Source of the DNA: Kribbella rubisoli
GTDB taxonomy: Bacteria; Actinomycetota; Actinomycetes; Propionibacteriales; Kribbellaceae
Direction: 5' to 3'
NCBI RefSeq assembly: GCF_004217145.1
Contig: NZ_SHKR01000001.1
Span: forward strand, 117,583-181,582
Length of the DNA: 64,000 nt
Shown here one piece after another: positions 43,932 to 52,239 of the stretch. A program made the translations under genes and the position numbers. The notes under the pieces were generated by a model. The model was not told where the DNA came from. It ran no database searches and was given only the letters and a program-made list of their open reading frames with translations. Within the stretch, counting starts at the first letter, position 1. Each line of letters starts with the position of its first letter.

Positions 43932-45491
43932 ATGACCGCTGAGCTCGACGAAGGGCCGGGCGACATCACGCCGCACCGGAACCCGCTGCGGGATCCGCAG
44001 GACCGGCGGCTGCCGAGGATCGCGGGGCCGTGCAGCCTGGTGATCTTCGGGGTCACCGGCGACCTGGCCCGCAAGAAGCTGATGCCGGCGGTCTACGACC
44101 TGGCGAACCGGGGGCTGCTGCCCCCCGGTTTCGCCCTGGTCGGGTTCGCGCGCCGCGACTACACCAACCAGGACTTCGCCCAGATCGTGCACGACTCGGT
44201 GAAGGAGCACGCCCGGACCCCGTTCCGCGAGGAGGTCTGGCAGCAGCTCTCCGAGGGTTTCCGGTTCGTGCCGGGCGACCTGACCGACGACGTGGCGTTC
44301 GAGCGGTTGCGCGAGACGGTCGACGAACTCGACGTCACCCGCGGTACGGGCGGCAACCACGCGTTCTACCTGTCGATCCCGCCGGGGTTGTTCCCGGAGG
44401 TCGTGCGGCAGCTGTCCGAGCACGGGCTGACCGACGAGAAGCCCGGCTCGTGGCGGCGGGTCGTGATCGAGAAGCCGTTCGGCCACGACCTGAAGAGCGC
44501 TCGCGAGCTGAACCGCGTGGTCGAGTCCGTGTTCCCGCCCGAGGCGGTCTTCCGGATCGACCACTACCTGGGCAAGGAGACGGTCCAGAACATCCTGGCG
44601 TTGCGGTTCGCCAACGAGATGTTCGAGCCGATCTGGAACAGCAACTACGTCGACCACGTCCAGATCACGATGGCCGAGGACATCGGCATCGGCGGCCGCG
44701 CCGGGTACTACGACGGCATCGGCGCCGCCCGCGACGTGATCCAGAACCACCTGCTCCAACTGCTCGCGCTGGTCGCGATGGAGGAGCCGGTCAGCTTCGA
44801 CGCCTGGTCGCTGCGCCAGGAGAAGAAGAAGGTCCTGGCCGCGGTGCAACTGCCGGAGCGTCTGGACCTGCACAGCGCCCGCGGTCAGTACGCGGCCGGC
44901 TGGGCCGGTGGCGCGAAGGTCAAGGGATACCTCCAGGAGGACGGCATCCCGGCTACGTCGGCCACGGAGACGTTCGCCGCCCTGCGCGTCGACGTCGACA
45001 CGCGCCGCTGGGCGGGCGTGCCGTTCTACCTGCGGACCGGCAAGCGGCTGGGACGCCGGGTGACCGAGGTCGCGGTGATGTTCAAGCGCGCGCCGCACCT
45101 GCCGTTCACCAAGACCGAGACCGAAGAGCTCGGCCAGAACGCACTGGTCCTGCGGATCCAGCCGGACGAAGGCATCACCATCCGCTTCGGCGCCAAGGTG
45201 CCCGGGACGACGATGGAGATCCGCGACGTCAACATGGACTTCCAGTACGGCGGTTCGTTCACCGAATCCTCCCCCGAGGCGTACGAGCGGCTCATCCTCG
45301 ACGTACTGCTCGGTGATCCGCCGCTGTTCCCGCAGCACACCGAGGTCGAGCTGGGCTGGAAGATCCTCGACCCGGTGCTCGACTACTGGGCCCGGCACGG
45401 CAAACCGGAGCAGTACCCCTCCGGCCACTGGGGCCCGGACTCGGCGCACGAGATGCTCGCTCGCGACGGGCGTGCCTGGAGGCGGCCATGA
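43932..45491 (+). CDS. zwf: glucose-6-phosphate dehydrogenase
   Basis: 519 aa. NADP-binding motif VIFGVTGDLARKKLMPAVYD, the substrate motif FRIDHYLGKETVQNIL, and VVIEKPFGHDLKSARELN. It makes 6-phosphogluconolactone and NADPH. A ribosome-binding site GGGGAGGAAG precedes ATG 43932, and the end overlaps opcA by four bases. With OpcA, which it needs for full activity in actinobacteria, and Pgl it forms the oxidative branch of the pathway in one operon. Confidence 0.95.
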   Translation: MTAELDEGPGDITPHRNPLRDPQDRRLPRIAGPCSLVIFGVTGDLARKKLMPAVYDLANRGLLPPGFALVGFARRDYTNQDFAQIVHDSVKEHARTPFREEVWQQLSEGFRFVPGDLTDDVAFERLRETVDELDVTRGTGGNHAFYLSIPPGLFPEVVRQLSEHGLTDEKPGSWRRVVIEKPFGHDLKSARELNRVVESVFPPEAVFRIDHYLGKETVQNILALRFANEMFEPIWNSNYVDHVQITMAEDIGIGGRAGYYDGIGAARDVIQNHLLQLLALVAMEEPVSFDAWSLRQEKKKVLAAVQLPERLDLHSARGQYAAGWAGGAKVKGYLQEDGIPATSATETFAALRVDVDTRRWAGVPFYLRTGKRLGRRVTEVAVMFKRAPHLPFTKTETEELGQNALVLRIQPDEGITIRFGAKVPGTTMEIRDVNMDFQYGGSFTESSPEAYERLILDVLLGDPPLFPQHTEVELGWKILDPVLDYWARHGKPEQYPSGHWGPDSAHEMLARDGRAWRRP

Positions 45492-46660
45492 TCATCGACC
45501 TGACCGACACGACGTCGAGCGAGATCGCCTCGGCGCTGCTGAAGGCCCGCCGGCACGCGGGATCGCCGGCGATGGGCATGGTCGGCACGATCGTGGTCGT
45601 CGTCGACGAGGCGTCCCACCACGACGCGATGAAGGCCGCGAACGAGGCCGGTCGCGAACACCCGTCCCGCGTCCTGGTCGCGATCCTGCGGCCCGGCCGC
45701 GGCGCCACGGGGCTGGACGCGGAAGTGCGCGTCGGCGAGGGCATCCCCGGCGAGGCCGTGCTGCTGCGGCTGCACGGTGAGCTGGCGAAGGTGCCGGAGT
45801 CCGTCATCACGCCGCTGCTGCTGCCCGACTCCCCCGTCATCGTCTGGTGGCCGGGCGGCGGGCCGAAGGTTCCGGCCGACGACCCGCTGGGCCGGCTCGG
45901 TCGGCGTCGCGTGACGGATGCTGCTTCGACGCGACGGGCTTCGATCGACTTCAGTGCGCGGGCCGAGGGCTACAAGCCCGGCGACACCGACTTCGCATGG
46001 ACGCGGTTGACGCCGTGGCGTGCGCTGATGGCCGCGGCCCTGGATCAGTACCCGACGAAGGTGACCGGGGCCGAGGTTGCGGCCGCCAAGGGGAACCCGA
46101 GCGCGGACCTGATGGCTGCGTGGCTGCAGTCGCGGCTCAAGGTGCCGGTGGAGCAGCGGAATTCGCGCGGGCCGGGCGTAACCGCTGTGCGGCTGTTCAC
46201 CCCGTCCGGGCCGATCGCGTTGACGCGGCCGGACGGCGCGGTGGCGACGTTCAGCGTGCCGGGTCAGCCGGATCGCCCGGTGGCGCTGAAGCGGCGTACG
46301 ACGTCCGAGCTGCTGAGCGAGGAACTGCGGCGGCTCGATCCTGATGACGTGTACGCGAAGACGTTGGCGTGCATGGTCGAGCGGGATCAGATGCCGGCGG
46401 CCGAGAAGAAGGTCGACGCGACCGCCCGGAAGTCGGCGGCCGCGAGCGTGACCGCGGCCGGTAAGCAGGTGGTCGCGGCACAGAAGAAGCCGGACTCCGC
46501 GAAGAAGGCCGCGGCCAAGAAGACGGTTGCCAAGAAGACGGTTGCCAAGAAGACAGCTGCGCGGAAGTCCGCGGCCAAGTCGACGAGTGCCAAGACGACG
46601 AGTGCCAGGAAGACTGTGGGCAAGAAGGTTGCCGGGAGCAAGCGGGTGGCGAAGCGATGA
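45488..46660 (+). CDS. opcA: OpcA, G6PDH assembly/redox protein with lysine-rich tail
   Basis: 390 aa. The first 300 residues match OpcA (SSEIASALLKARRHAGSPAM, LRLHGELAKVPESVITPLLL, SPVIVWWPGGGPKVPADDPL). OpcA forms a complex with Zwf and modulates its activity (family knowledge). The last 85 residues are unusual: Lys/Ala-rich repeats such as KKTVAKKTVAKKTAARKSA, like histone H1 or HupB tails, encoded by 15-bp repeats. A nucleic-acid-binding or charged linker role is inference. It overlaps zwf and pgl by four bases each. Confidence 0.9.
   Translation: MIIDLTDTTSSEIASALLKARRHAGSPAMGMVGTIVVVVDEASHHDAMKAANEAGREHPSRVLVAILRPGRGATGLDAEVRVGEGIPGEAVLLRLHGELAKVPESVITPLLLPDSPVIVWWPGGGPKVPADDPLGRLGRRRVTDAASTRRASIDFSARAEGYKPGDTDFAWTRLTPWRALMAAALDQYPTKVTGAEVAAAKGNPSADLMAAWLQSRLKVPVEQRNSRGPGVTAVRLFTPSGPIALTRPDGAVATFSVPGQPDRPVALKRRTTSELLSEELRRLDPDDVYAKTLACMVERDQMPAAEKKVDATARKSAAASVTAAGKQVVAAQKKPDSAKKAAAKKTVAKKTVAKKTAARKSAAKSTSAKTTSARKTVGKKVAGSKRVAKR
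46514..46558 (+). repeat. three 15-bp tandem repeats in the opcA tail
   Basis: GCCAAGAAGACGGTT at 46514-46528 and 46529-46543, then GCCAAGAAGACAGCT at 46544-46558, all in frame. They code AKKTV/AKKTA units and could vary in number between strains by slippage. Confidence 0.9.
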
Positions 46661-47376
46661 CGATCGATCCGGAGCTGCTGATCCATTCCGACGCCGAGGA
46701 CCTGGCGTTCTCGGTGGCCGAGCGATTGATCACGGCGATCGCCGACGCTCAGAGCACCGGTGGGGTCGCGCAGGTCGTCCTCACCGGCGGCCGAGTGGCC
46801 GCCGTCGTGTACCGCGCCGTGGCAGGTTCGCCGGCGCGGGTCGAGGTCGACTGGCAGCGGGTCGAGTTCTGGTGGGGCGACGAACGCTTCCTGCCCGACG
46901 GCGACCCCGAGCGCAACGAGACTCAGGCGCGGGACGCTCTGCTGTCCGAGCTGGACGTCGACCCGGCGCGAGTACACCCGATGCCTGCCGACACCGGGCA
47001 GGGCGCGGAGGCTGCGGCAGCGGCGTACGCCGCCGAGCTCGAGGCCGCCGGTTCGCCGACGTTCGACGTACTGATGCTCGGGGTCGGGCCTGACGGGCAT
47101 GTGGCGTCGTTGTTCCCGGGGTATCCGCAGCTCACGGTCGTGGACGTCGCGGCGGTCGCGGTGCACGACTCCCCCAAGCCGCCGCCGACCCGGATCTCGC
47201 TGACCGTGCCGTTGCTCGACCGGGCGCGCGAAGTCTGGTTCGTGGTGTCCGGCGAGGACAAGGCGGACGCGGTCGCAACTGCCTTGGCCGAAGGCGACGT
47301 CCCCGCTGCCCACCCGAAGGGCCAGAACCGGACCCTCTGGCTCCTGGACGAAGCAGCGGCCTCGAAGCTGTCGTAG
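46657..47376 (+). CDS. pgl: 6-phosphogluconolactonase
   Basis: 239 aa, DevB/NagB fold. Motifs are VVLTGGRVAAVVYRAVAGS, WWGDERFLPDGDPERNET and LMLGVGPDGHVASLFPGYP, which bind the phosphate and carry the catalytic residues. Hydrolyses the lactone made by Zwf. The ATG overlaps the opcA stop by four bases (ATGA). It is the last gene of the operon; the 40-bp gap downstream has no clear hairpin. Confidence 0.93.
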   Translation: MTIDPELLIHSDAEDLAFSVAERLITAIADAQSTGGVAQVVLTGGRVAAVVYRAVAGSPARVEVDWQRVEFWWGDERFLPDGDPERNETQARDALLSELDVDPARVHPMPADTGQGAEAAAAAYAAELEAAGSPTFDVLMLGVGPDGHVASLFPGYPQLTVVDVAAVAVHDSPKPPPTRISLTVPLLDRAREVWFVVSGEDKADAVATALAEGDVPAAHPKGQNRTLWLLDEAAASKLS

Positions 47377-47416
47377 TTCGGCGGGCACCGAAGCGTCGGA
47401 GTGACAGACTCGGCGC

Positions 47417-48232
47417 ATGACGTTTCGCGAGTTGCATGCCTCTCCGTTCGTGATGCCGAATGCGTGGGATGCCGGGAGTGCGGTGATCCTCGTGGCGGCC
47501 GGGTTCCCGGCGATCGCGACGACGAGTGCGGGGATCGCGTTCTCGATGGCGAAGGGCGATCACACGCTGCCCGACGGGGCGCCGGCGGTGTCGCGGGAGG
47601 CGATGTTCGAGCGGGTGCGCGAGATCGCGGCGGTGAGCGCCGTACCGGTGAACGGGGACCTCGAGGACGGGTACGGCGCTGAGCCGGCGCGGGTCGCGGA
47701 CACGATCACGCTGGCCCGCGAGGCCGGGCTGGCGGGCGGCAACATCGAGGACTTCGACGGGCGGGACCTGTACGACGTCGAGCTCGCGGTCGAGCGGATC
47801 GCGGCGGCGCGGGAGGCGGCGGGGTCCGAGTTCGTGCTGACGGCGCGGACGGACGGGCAGTTGCTGCGTACGCCGACGTCGCTGGCGGACTCGATCGATC
47901 GCGCCAACCGGTTCCGTGCGGCGGGTGCGGACTGCCTGTACGTGCCCGGCGTGAACGATCCGGACGCGATTCGCCTGCTGGTGCAGGAGATCGACGGGCC
48001 GCTCAACGTGGTGATCGGCCTCGGTACGTCGACACTCACGGTTGCCGACCTGCAGGCTGCCGGGGTGACGCGGATCAGCCTCGGCGGGAGTATTGCGCGG
48101 GCAGCACTCGGGTTCGTCCGCCGGAGCGCGGAGGAACTGGCCACGAAGGGCACGATCGGCTTCGCCGCCGACCAGATCCCGCAGGCTGACCTGAACCTGC
48201 TTTTTGCGCGATCATCCGAGGGTGAGCGCTAG
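47417..48232 (+). CDS. isocitrate lyase / PEP mutase family protein
   Basis: 271 aa. It has the family fold and motifs: FVMPNAWDAGSAVILVAAG, VPVNGDLEDGYGAEPA (metal-binding acidic cluster), FVLTARTDGQLLRTP and GVTRISLGGSIARAALGF. The subgroup makes or breaks C-C or C-P bonds next to a carboxyl group; the exact substrate is not given by sequence. It lacks the KKCGH-type cysteine motif of true isocitrate lyases. ATG 47417 follows the pgl gene by 40 bp, possibly read through. Overlaps the next gene start by 11 bp. Confidence 0.85.
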   Translation: MTFRELHASPFVMPNAWDAGSAVILVAAGFPAIATTSAGIAFSMAKGDHTLPDGAPAVSREAMFERVREIAAVSAVPVNGDLEDGYGAEPARVADTITLAREAGLAGGNIEDFDGRDLYDVELAVERIAAAREAAGSEFVLTARTDGQLLRTPTSLADSIDRANRFRAAGADCLYVPGVNDPDAIRLLVQEIDGPLNVVIGLGTSTLTVADLQAAGVTRISLGGSIARAALGFVRRSAEELATKGTIGFAADQIPQADLNLLFARSSEGER

Positions 48233-48777
48233 ATCCAGCCTGCCGTTGGTGGCGATGGCCCATAGCTTCGTGGGCTTCGCTACGTGCGTCTGTCTGCTCG
48301 TCTTCTTCGCCGTCGGCGGTCCCTTCGGAACCATCAACGACTTCGGCAATGCCCTCTTCGGCATCCTCAGCTTCGCCCTGGCGTGGCTCCTTCGAACTGG
48401 GGCGTCCCGGCTGTCCGGTGTGTTGATAGGTCTTGCCGGGGTCGGCGCGGTGCTGACGATCGTGGGCACAGTGCTCGTGGTCGGCAACATCACCGGGTAC
48501 TACCTGGTCGAGTTCCGGATTCGGGCTGATCGGGGTCTGGTTGGTGGGGATCAGCCGCCCGGCCACAGCACTGATGCGTCGGACGGGGTTGATTGCCGGC
48601 GCGGTGATGGTGCTCGGGCTCGTCGGCGTACCTGGGATCTTCAGGGGCCTCGACGTCCTGGAGACGGCTCCGGCGTGGACCTACCTGGCCGACTTCAGCT
48701 GGGCCGGGACGTATCTGCTGTTCCCGGCCTGGAGCCTAGGACTGGCCCGGCAGAGCCGTCCCGAATGCGTCGGCTAG
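48222..48777 (+). pseudogene. membrane protein gene broken by a +1 frameshift
   Basis: From GTG 48222 a multi-helix membrane protein reads HSFVGFATCVCLLVFFAVGG, SGVLIGLAGVGAVLTIVGTV, then GNITGYYLVEF. At about 48515 the frame must move by one base (an apparent extra C) to continue as GFGLIGVWLVGISRPATALM, LIAGAVMVLGLVGVPGIF and GTYLLFPAWSLGLARQ, ending at 48777. Together about six helices and 185 residues. Without the shift the frame runs into non-membrane sequence. A true frameshift or a sequencing error cannot be told apart here. Family not recognised. Confidence 0.7.
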
Positions 48778-49353
48778 CGCCGGGAACATGCCGCGGACAT
48801 CTCCCCCGCCGACCAAGATCGCGATCGCCAGCGCAGCCGTTGCCTCCAGCAACTTTGCCCGTACCAACCCGCCGGCGGCGACCGGCACACAGCCGACGTC
48901 TCGCACCAGCTCCGCAACTAGGTCGAGTTGGCCGTCACCGCAGATGGGCACACCGAGGTTGGCCGGCGGGTTCCGCCAGACCGCGTCCGCCGCCAGGTTG
49001 AACGCTTTTACTACCTGCACACTCGGGACCGCGTGGTTGATCGCCTCGGCCGTCGCCGGTTGCGCCAACGTGAAATCCCTGTGGTCCAAGGCATTCGTGC
49101 AGTCGATCAGCGTCCGCCCCGGCGGCACGATCTTCGCCACCTCCACCGCTGTTTCTGCCGGTACGGCGAGCAGCACCACCTCGCCGTACGCCGCCGCCTC
49201 GGCCAGCGATCCCGCCGCAGCGCCGATTCGCTTGGCGACCTCCGCGGCGCGCTCCGGATCGCGGCCGCCGATCATCATGTCGTGACCTGCCTTCACCCAG
49301 TGGCCGGCCAGCGCTTCGGCCATCAGCCCGTTGCCCAGTGTTCCTATTCGCAT
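48736..49353 (-). CDS. NADP-dependent F420 reductase-like dehydrogenase
   Basis: 205 aa, Rossmann fold at the N-terminus: GTLGNGLMAEALAGHWVKAG, then IGGRDPERAAEVAKRIG, placing an Arg after the second strand as in NADP-binding F420-dependent NADP oxidoreductases. Later VVLLAVPAETAVEVAKIVPP and IDCTNALDH fit the family, and the C-terminal helical part is short. It may act on F420 or another hydride carrier; the window also has an F420-type LLM enzyme. Ends 42 bp inside the convergent broken gene. Confidence 0.78.
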   Translation of the reverse strand: MRIGTLGNGLMAEALAGHWVKAGHDMMIGGRDPERAAEVAKRIGAAAGSLAEAAAYGEVVLLAVPAETAVEVAKIVPPGRTLIDCTNALDHRDFTLAQPATAEAINHAVPSVQVVKAFNLAADAVWRNPPANLGVPICGDGQLDLVAELVRDVGCVPVAAGGLVRAKLLEATAALAIAILVGGGDVRGMFPALADAFGTALPGQS

Positions 49354-49405
49354 GGTCCGACGGTAGACAGTCCGATGCGCACCTTCCGGTGTCTATGCTG
49401 GGCCG

Positions 49406-49840
49406 ATGTCGTCCGTGAAGCAGTTCCAGGTCACCTTCGATTGCGCGGATCCGGAGCGCGTCGCTCGCTTCTGGTGCGAGGTGCTGGGGTACGTCGTACC
49501 GCCGCCGCCGAAGGGCTTCGACAGCTGGACCGAGTTCGACCAGTCGTTGCCGGCGGAGAGTCAGGGCGCGGCGTTCGCATGTGTCGACCCCACGGGTGTC
49601 GGACCGCGGTTGTTCTTCCAGCGGGTGCCCGAGGGCAAGGTCGTGAAGAACCGCGTGCATCTCGACGTACGGGTGGGCACCGGGCTCGTGCGTGAAGAGC
49701 GGCTGGCGGTCCTCGAGGCCGAATGTGTGCGACTGGAAGCGCTCGGCGCGACGCGCGGGCTGCTGCTGCGGTACGACGGCGTCAACGAGTCGTGCCAGAA
49801 CATGCAGGACATCGAGGGCAACGAATTCTGTCTCGACTAG
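49406..49840 (+). CDS. VOC-fold (glyoxalase-like) protein
   Basis: 144 aa. Pattern of the glyoxalase/bleomycin-resistance superfamily: QVTFDCADPERVARFWCEVL at the start, later NRVHLDVRVGTGLV and the end MQDIEGNEFCLD. Two betaalphabetabetabeta units are seen. Substrate unknown. The gene is divergent from the F420-reductase-like gene and 52 bp from it. Small VOC proteins with the GNEFC ending are common in actinobacteria. Confidence 0.85.
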   Translation: MSSVKQFQVTFDCADPERVARFWCEVLGYVVPPPPKGFDSWTEFDQSLPAESQGAAFACVDPTGVGPRLFFQRVPEGKVVKNRVHLDVRVGTGLVREERLAVLEAECVRLEALGATRGLLLRYDGVNESCQNMQDIEGNEFCLD

Positions 49841-49887
49841 GGGGTCTCTGACGGTTCCACGCCGTACGAGCAGCGGACGCTCGCCGC

Positions 49888-49978
49888 ACGTCTCAGGGGT
49901 CAACCCCTGACCTCGCCGGTTGACACCCCGCGTACAGACAGACAAACCGACCATCTGAGGGGTTGACCCCTCAGACGT
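49888..49978. repeat. 91-bp element with nested terminal inverted repeats
   Basis: The left end ACGTCTCAGGGGTCAACCCC and the right end, read on the other strand, ACGTCTGAGGGGTCAACCCC, are inverted copies with one mismatch over 20 bases. Each end is itself a palindrome around GGGGT-CA-ACCCC, and a related GGTTGACACCCC lies between. It sits where the 5' part of the HxlR gene is missing. It could be a MITE-like mobile element or a paired operator. Confidence 0.6.
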
Positions 49979-49981
49979 CCG

Positions 49982-50182
49982 GTGGTCGAACGCGATCGCC
50001 CGGCTGAAGGAGGCCGCCTCGAGCACAACGGCCTGGTCGAACGCCGTCGGTACGCCGAAGCGCCGCCGCGGGTCGAGTACTCGTTGACGACCGCGGGCAA
50101 GGACCTGCTGGTACCGATCCGCGCGCTGGGCGACTGGGCCGAGGTTTACGCCGACCAGCTGCCGACCGAAAGCAAACCGTAA
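49982..50182 (+). pseudogene. 5'-truncated HxlR-type regulator
   Basis: 66 codons encode only the C-terminal half of an HxlR winged-helix regulator: LEHNGLVERRRYAEAPPRVE, then YSLTTAGKDLLVPIRALGDW. The usual first 50-60 residues with the recognition helix (PIARALDVVGDRWTLLILRE-type) are absent; upstream is the 91-bp inverted-repeat element. The GTG at 49982 is only the first in-frame codon. It lies just before an SRPBCC gene, a common partner of such regulators. Confidence 0.65.
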
Positions 50183-50230
50183 ACGCCTCCAGGCACAGTG
50201 ATCGAGTCATCCACACTGGAGGTTCTGATC

Positions 50231-50641
50231 ATGTTCACGTTGCAGCAGGTCGTCGACGCCCCGCCCGCCGAGGTCGTCCGCGCGTTCACCGAGGCCGAGC
50301 CGTTCGCGGCCTGGTTCCTCGCCGAAGGTTTCACCACGCCCTCCGACCGCGTCACGCTCGACGTGCGACCGGGCGGCCTGATCTCGGCCGTCTTCGTCGG
50401 CGAGGCGGATGTCGAGGTCCCGTTCACACTCCGCTACGGCGAGCTCGACCTGCCGCACCACCTGGTCGTGTACTTCGACGACCCCGCCGAGGAGGAGATC
50501 ACCGTCGACCTGTCAGGTCTACCTGACGGCAAGACGCAACTCGACTACCGCAGCACCGGCCTCACCGACGAACGGCAAGCCCCGATCAAACCCGGCGTAG
50601 CCACCATGCTCAACCACCTGGCCACCTACTTCACCCAATAA
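50231..50641 (+). CDS. SRPBCC (AHSA1-like) protein
   Basis: About 136 aa, START/AHSA1 fold: LQQVVDAPPAEVVRAFTEAE, FAAWFLAEGFTTPSDRVTLD, RPGGLISAVFVGEADVEVPF and a C-terminal helix (PGVATMLNHLATYF). Such proteins bind hydrophobic ligands; some are growth or stress regulators. ATG 50231 is chosen because TGGAGG lies eight bases upstream. It follows the truncated HxlR gene and ends overlapping the AAA+ gene by 11 bp on the other strand. Confidence 0.85.
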   Translation: MFTLQQVVDAPPAEVVRAFTEAEPFAAWFLAEGFTTPSDRVTLDVRPGGLISAVFVGEADVEVPFTLRYGELDLPHHLVVYFDDPAEEEITVDLSGLPDGKTQLDYRSTGLTDERQAPIKPGVATMLNHLATYFTQ

Positions 50642-52166
50642 ACCCCTTGTACACCCCCGGCATCGGCCCCCGCCGAGGCAACACACCCGACGCGCCGCCC
50701 GGCCCGGCAAGCCCGGGCTCGGCTCCCGCGCCCGCCTCCCGTCCCGGCCCACCCTCGGCCCCTACCTCTCCGTCGCGAAGCTCGCCGCCTGTTGCGCCGA
50801 GTAGGCGGCGGGTCAGGGTGTCGCGGGAGGACAGGAGCTCTGCGACCGCGGCACGGAGGTGATCCGCGGCCGGCGCCTGCCCGGCCTCCGCGGCGAGTAG
50901 GACCGTGCGGCGTACGAGTTCCTTCATGAACGATGCCGTCGTACCAGCCGTTTGCTCGACGATCTCGTCGACCAGCTCGGCCGGAAGCTCCAGCCCAGGC
51001 CCGTACAGCCGCAGCAGCCGACCTCGCCCTTCGGCGTCCGGCAGCGGCACCTCGACGGCCATGTCCACCCGCCCCGGCCGCTGCACCAGCGCCGGCTCGA
51101 GCAGGTCCGCCCGGTTCGTGGTCAGCAGGAACGCCACGTCCGCGTCCTGCGCCAACCCGTCCATCTCATTCAGTACTTGGAACAGCAGCGGATTCTCGGA
51201 GCCGTGTGAGTAGTCCCGCGCCTCGGCGACGAGATCGCAGTCCTCGAGTACGACGAGTGCCGGCTGCAACATCCGCGCCAACGCACACGCCTGCGAGATG
51301 AAGTGGATGCTCGTCCCCGCCAGCAGCACGACCGTGAACTCCGGCAACTGCGACAGGACATACCGTATGGTATGGGTCTTCCCGGTGCCGGGCGGCCCGT
51401 ACAGCAGGACGCCCCGCCGCAGGTGCTGCCCCGCGGCCAGCAGCGTCTCCCGATGCGCCGCGATCCCGACGACCTCACGCTCGATCCGCTCGAGCACCCC
51501 CTCCGGCAGGACGACGTCCGCACGCGTGATCCCCGGCCGCGGATGCAGCCGGAACGGCCCGACCCCCTGCCCGAACTCGTGCCCCTCGAACGACACCACC
51601 TTCCCGCGGAACACGTTGTGCTCCCGGATCAGCTCAGGCAGCGCCCCGAGGAACCGATCCCCGGCCGCCTTCTCCACCGCCAGGATCTCGAGGTCCACGC
51701 TCGACCGCCCGTACTGCGGATTCGCCGCCCGCAGCAACGCGACGTACCGATCCTCGCCCCGCACCCCGAGGTAGAACCCGAACGCGACGCAGTCCATCTC
51801 CTCGTCGACATCGATCTGGAGCCGCTGGTAGTCGACCGCCCCGATCCCGAACCGGTCGTACTCCGCCAGCTCCAGCAGCTCACCGAGCGAGTGATGCCCG
51901 CGGTTCGACCCGGCCAGCCCGACCACCTCGAACGAGTCGAACCACGCCTCGATCGCCCGCTGCACGTTCGGCAGGTCGTACGGCGGGAAGCTCGACGACA
52001 CCACCGGCACCTGCTCGGGGTCGACGCCGAGATGCTCCCGGAGCCGGTCCCGCAGACTCTCCCGGCTGCTCCGCTGCCCGCTCACCTGCATCCGCTCCAG
52101 GAACCGCGTGAACAGCCGCGCGAACTCGTCGATCTCTGTCCCGTCATCAGACACAGCGTCAGGCAT
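50631..52166 (-). CDS. AAA+ ATPase with N-terminal adaptor domain
   Basis: About 511 aa. The AAA core begins at about residue 245: RGVLLYGPPGTGKTHTIRYV (Walker A), ALVVLEDCDLVAEARD (Walker B), LLTTNRADLLEPALVQRPGR (sensor 1 and Arg finger). The N-terminal 240 residues are an unrecognised domain (FPPYDLPNVQRAIEAWFDSF, DVDEEMDCVAFGFYLGVRG). The C-terminal 60 residues are Gly/Ala/Pro-rich. It resembles the CDC48/BCS1-like actinobacterial ATPases; it may remodel proteins. ATG 52166 follows GGAG; upstream frame is rejected. Divergent from the LLM gene. Confidence 0.82.
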   Translation of the reverse strand: MPDAVSDDGTEIDEFARLFTRFLERMQVSGQRSSRESLRDRLREHLGVDPEQVPVVSSSFPPYDLPNVQRAIEAWFDSFEVVGLAGSNRGHHSLGELLELAEYDRFGIGAVDYQRLQIDVDEEMDCVAFGFYLGVRGEDRYVALLRAANPQYGRSSVDLEILAVEKAAGDRFLGALPELIREHNVFRGKVVSFEGHEFGQGVGPFRLHPRPGITRADVVLPEGVLERIEREVVGIAAHRETLLAAGQHLRRGVLLYGPPGTGKTHTIRYVLSQLPEFTVVLLAGTSIHFISQACALARMLQPALVVLEDCDLVAEARDYSHGSENPLLFQVLNEMDGLAQDADVAFLLTTNRADLLEPALVQRPGRVDMAVEVPLPDAEGRGRLLRLYGPGLELPAELVDEIVEQTAGTTASFMKELVRRTVLLAAEAGQAPAADHLRAAVAELLSSRDTLTRRLLGATGGELRDGEVGAEGGPGREAGAGAEPGLAGPGGASGVLPRRGPMPGVYKGFIG

Positions 52167-52239
52167 CTGGCCGTCTCTCCTCGTCCTCGTTCCGGACCTA
52201 TCCGGAGGGTCCTCCGCAACGGCGGTTAGGATCTTCACC

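Noticed and set aside
48541..48777. Independent 78-codon gene
   Set aside because: It continues the membrane helices of the upstream frame after a single-base shift and has no own start signal.
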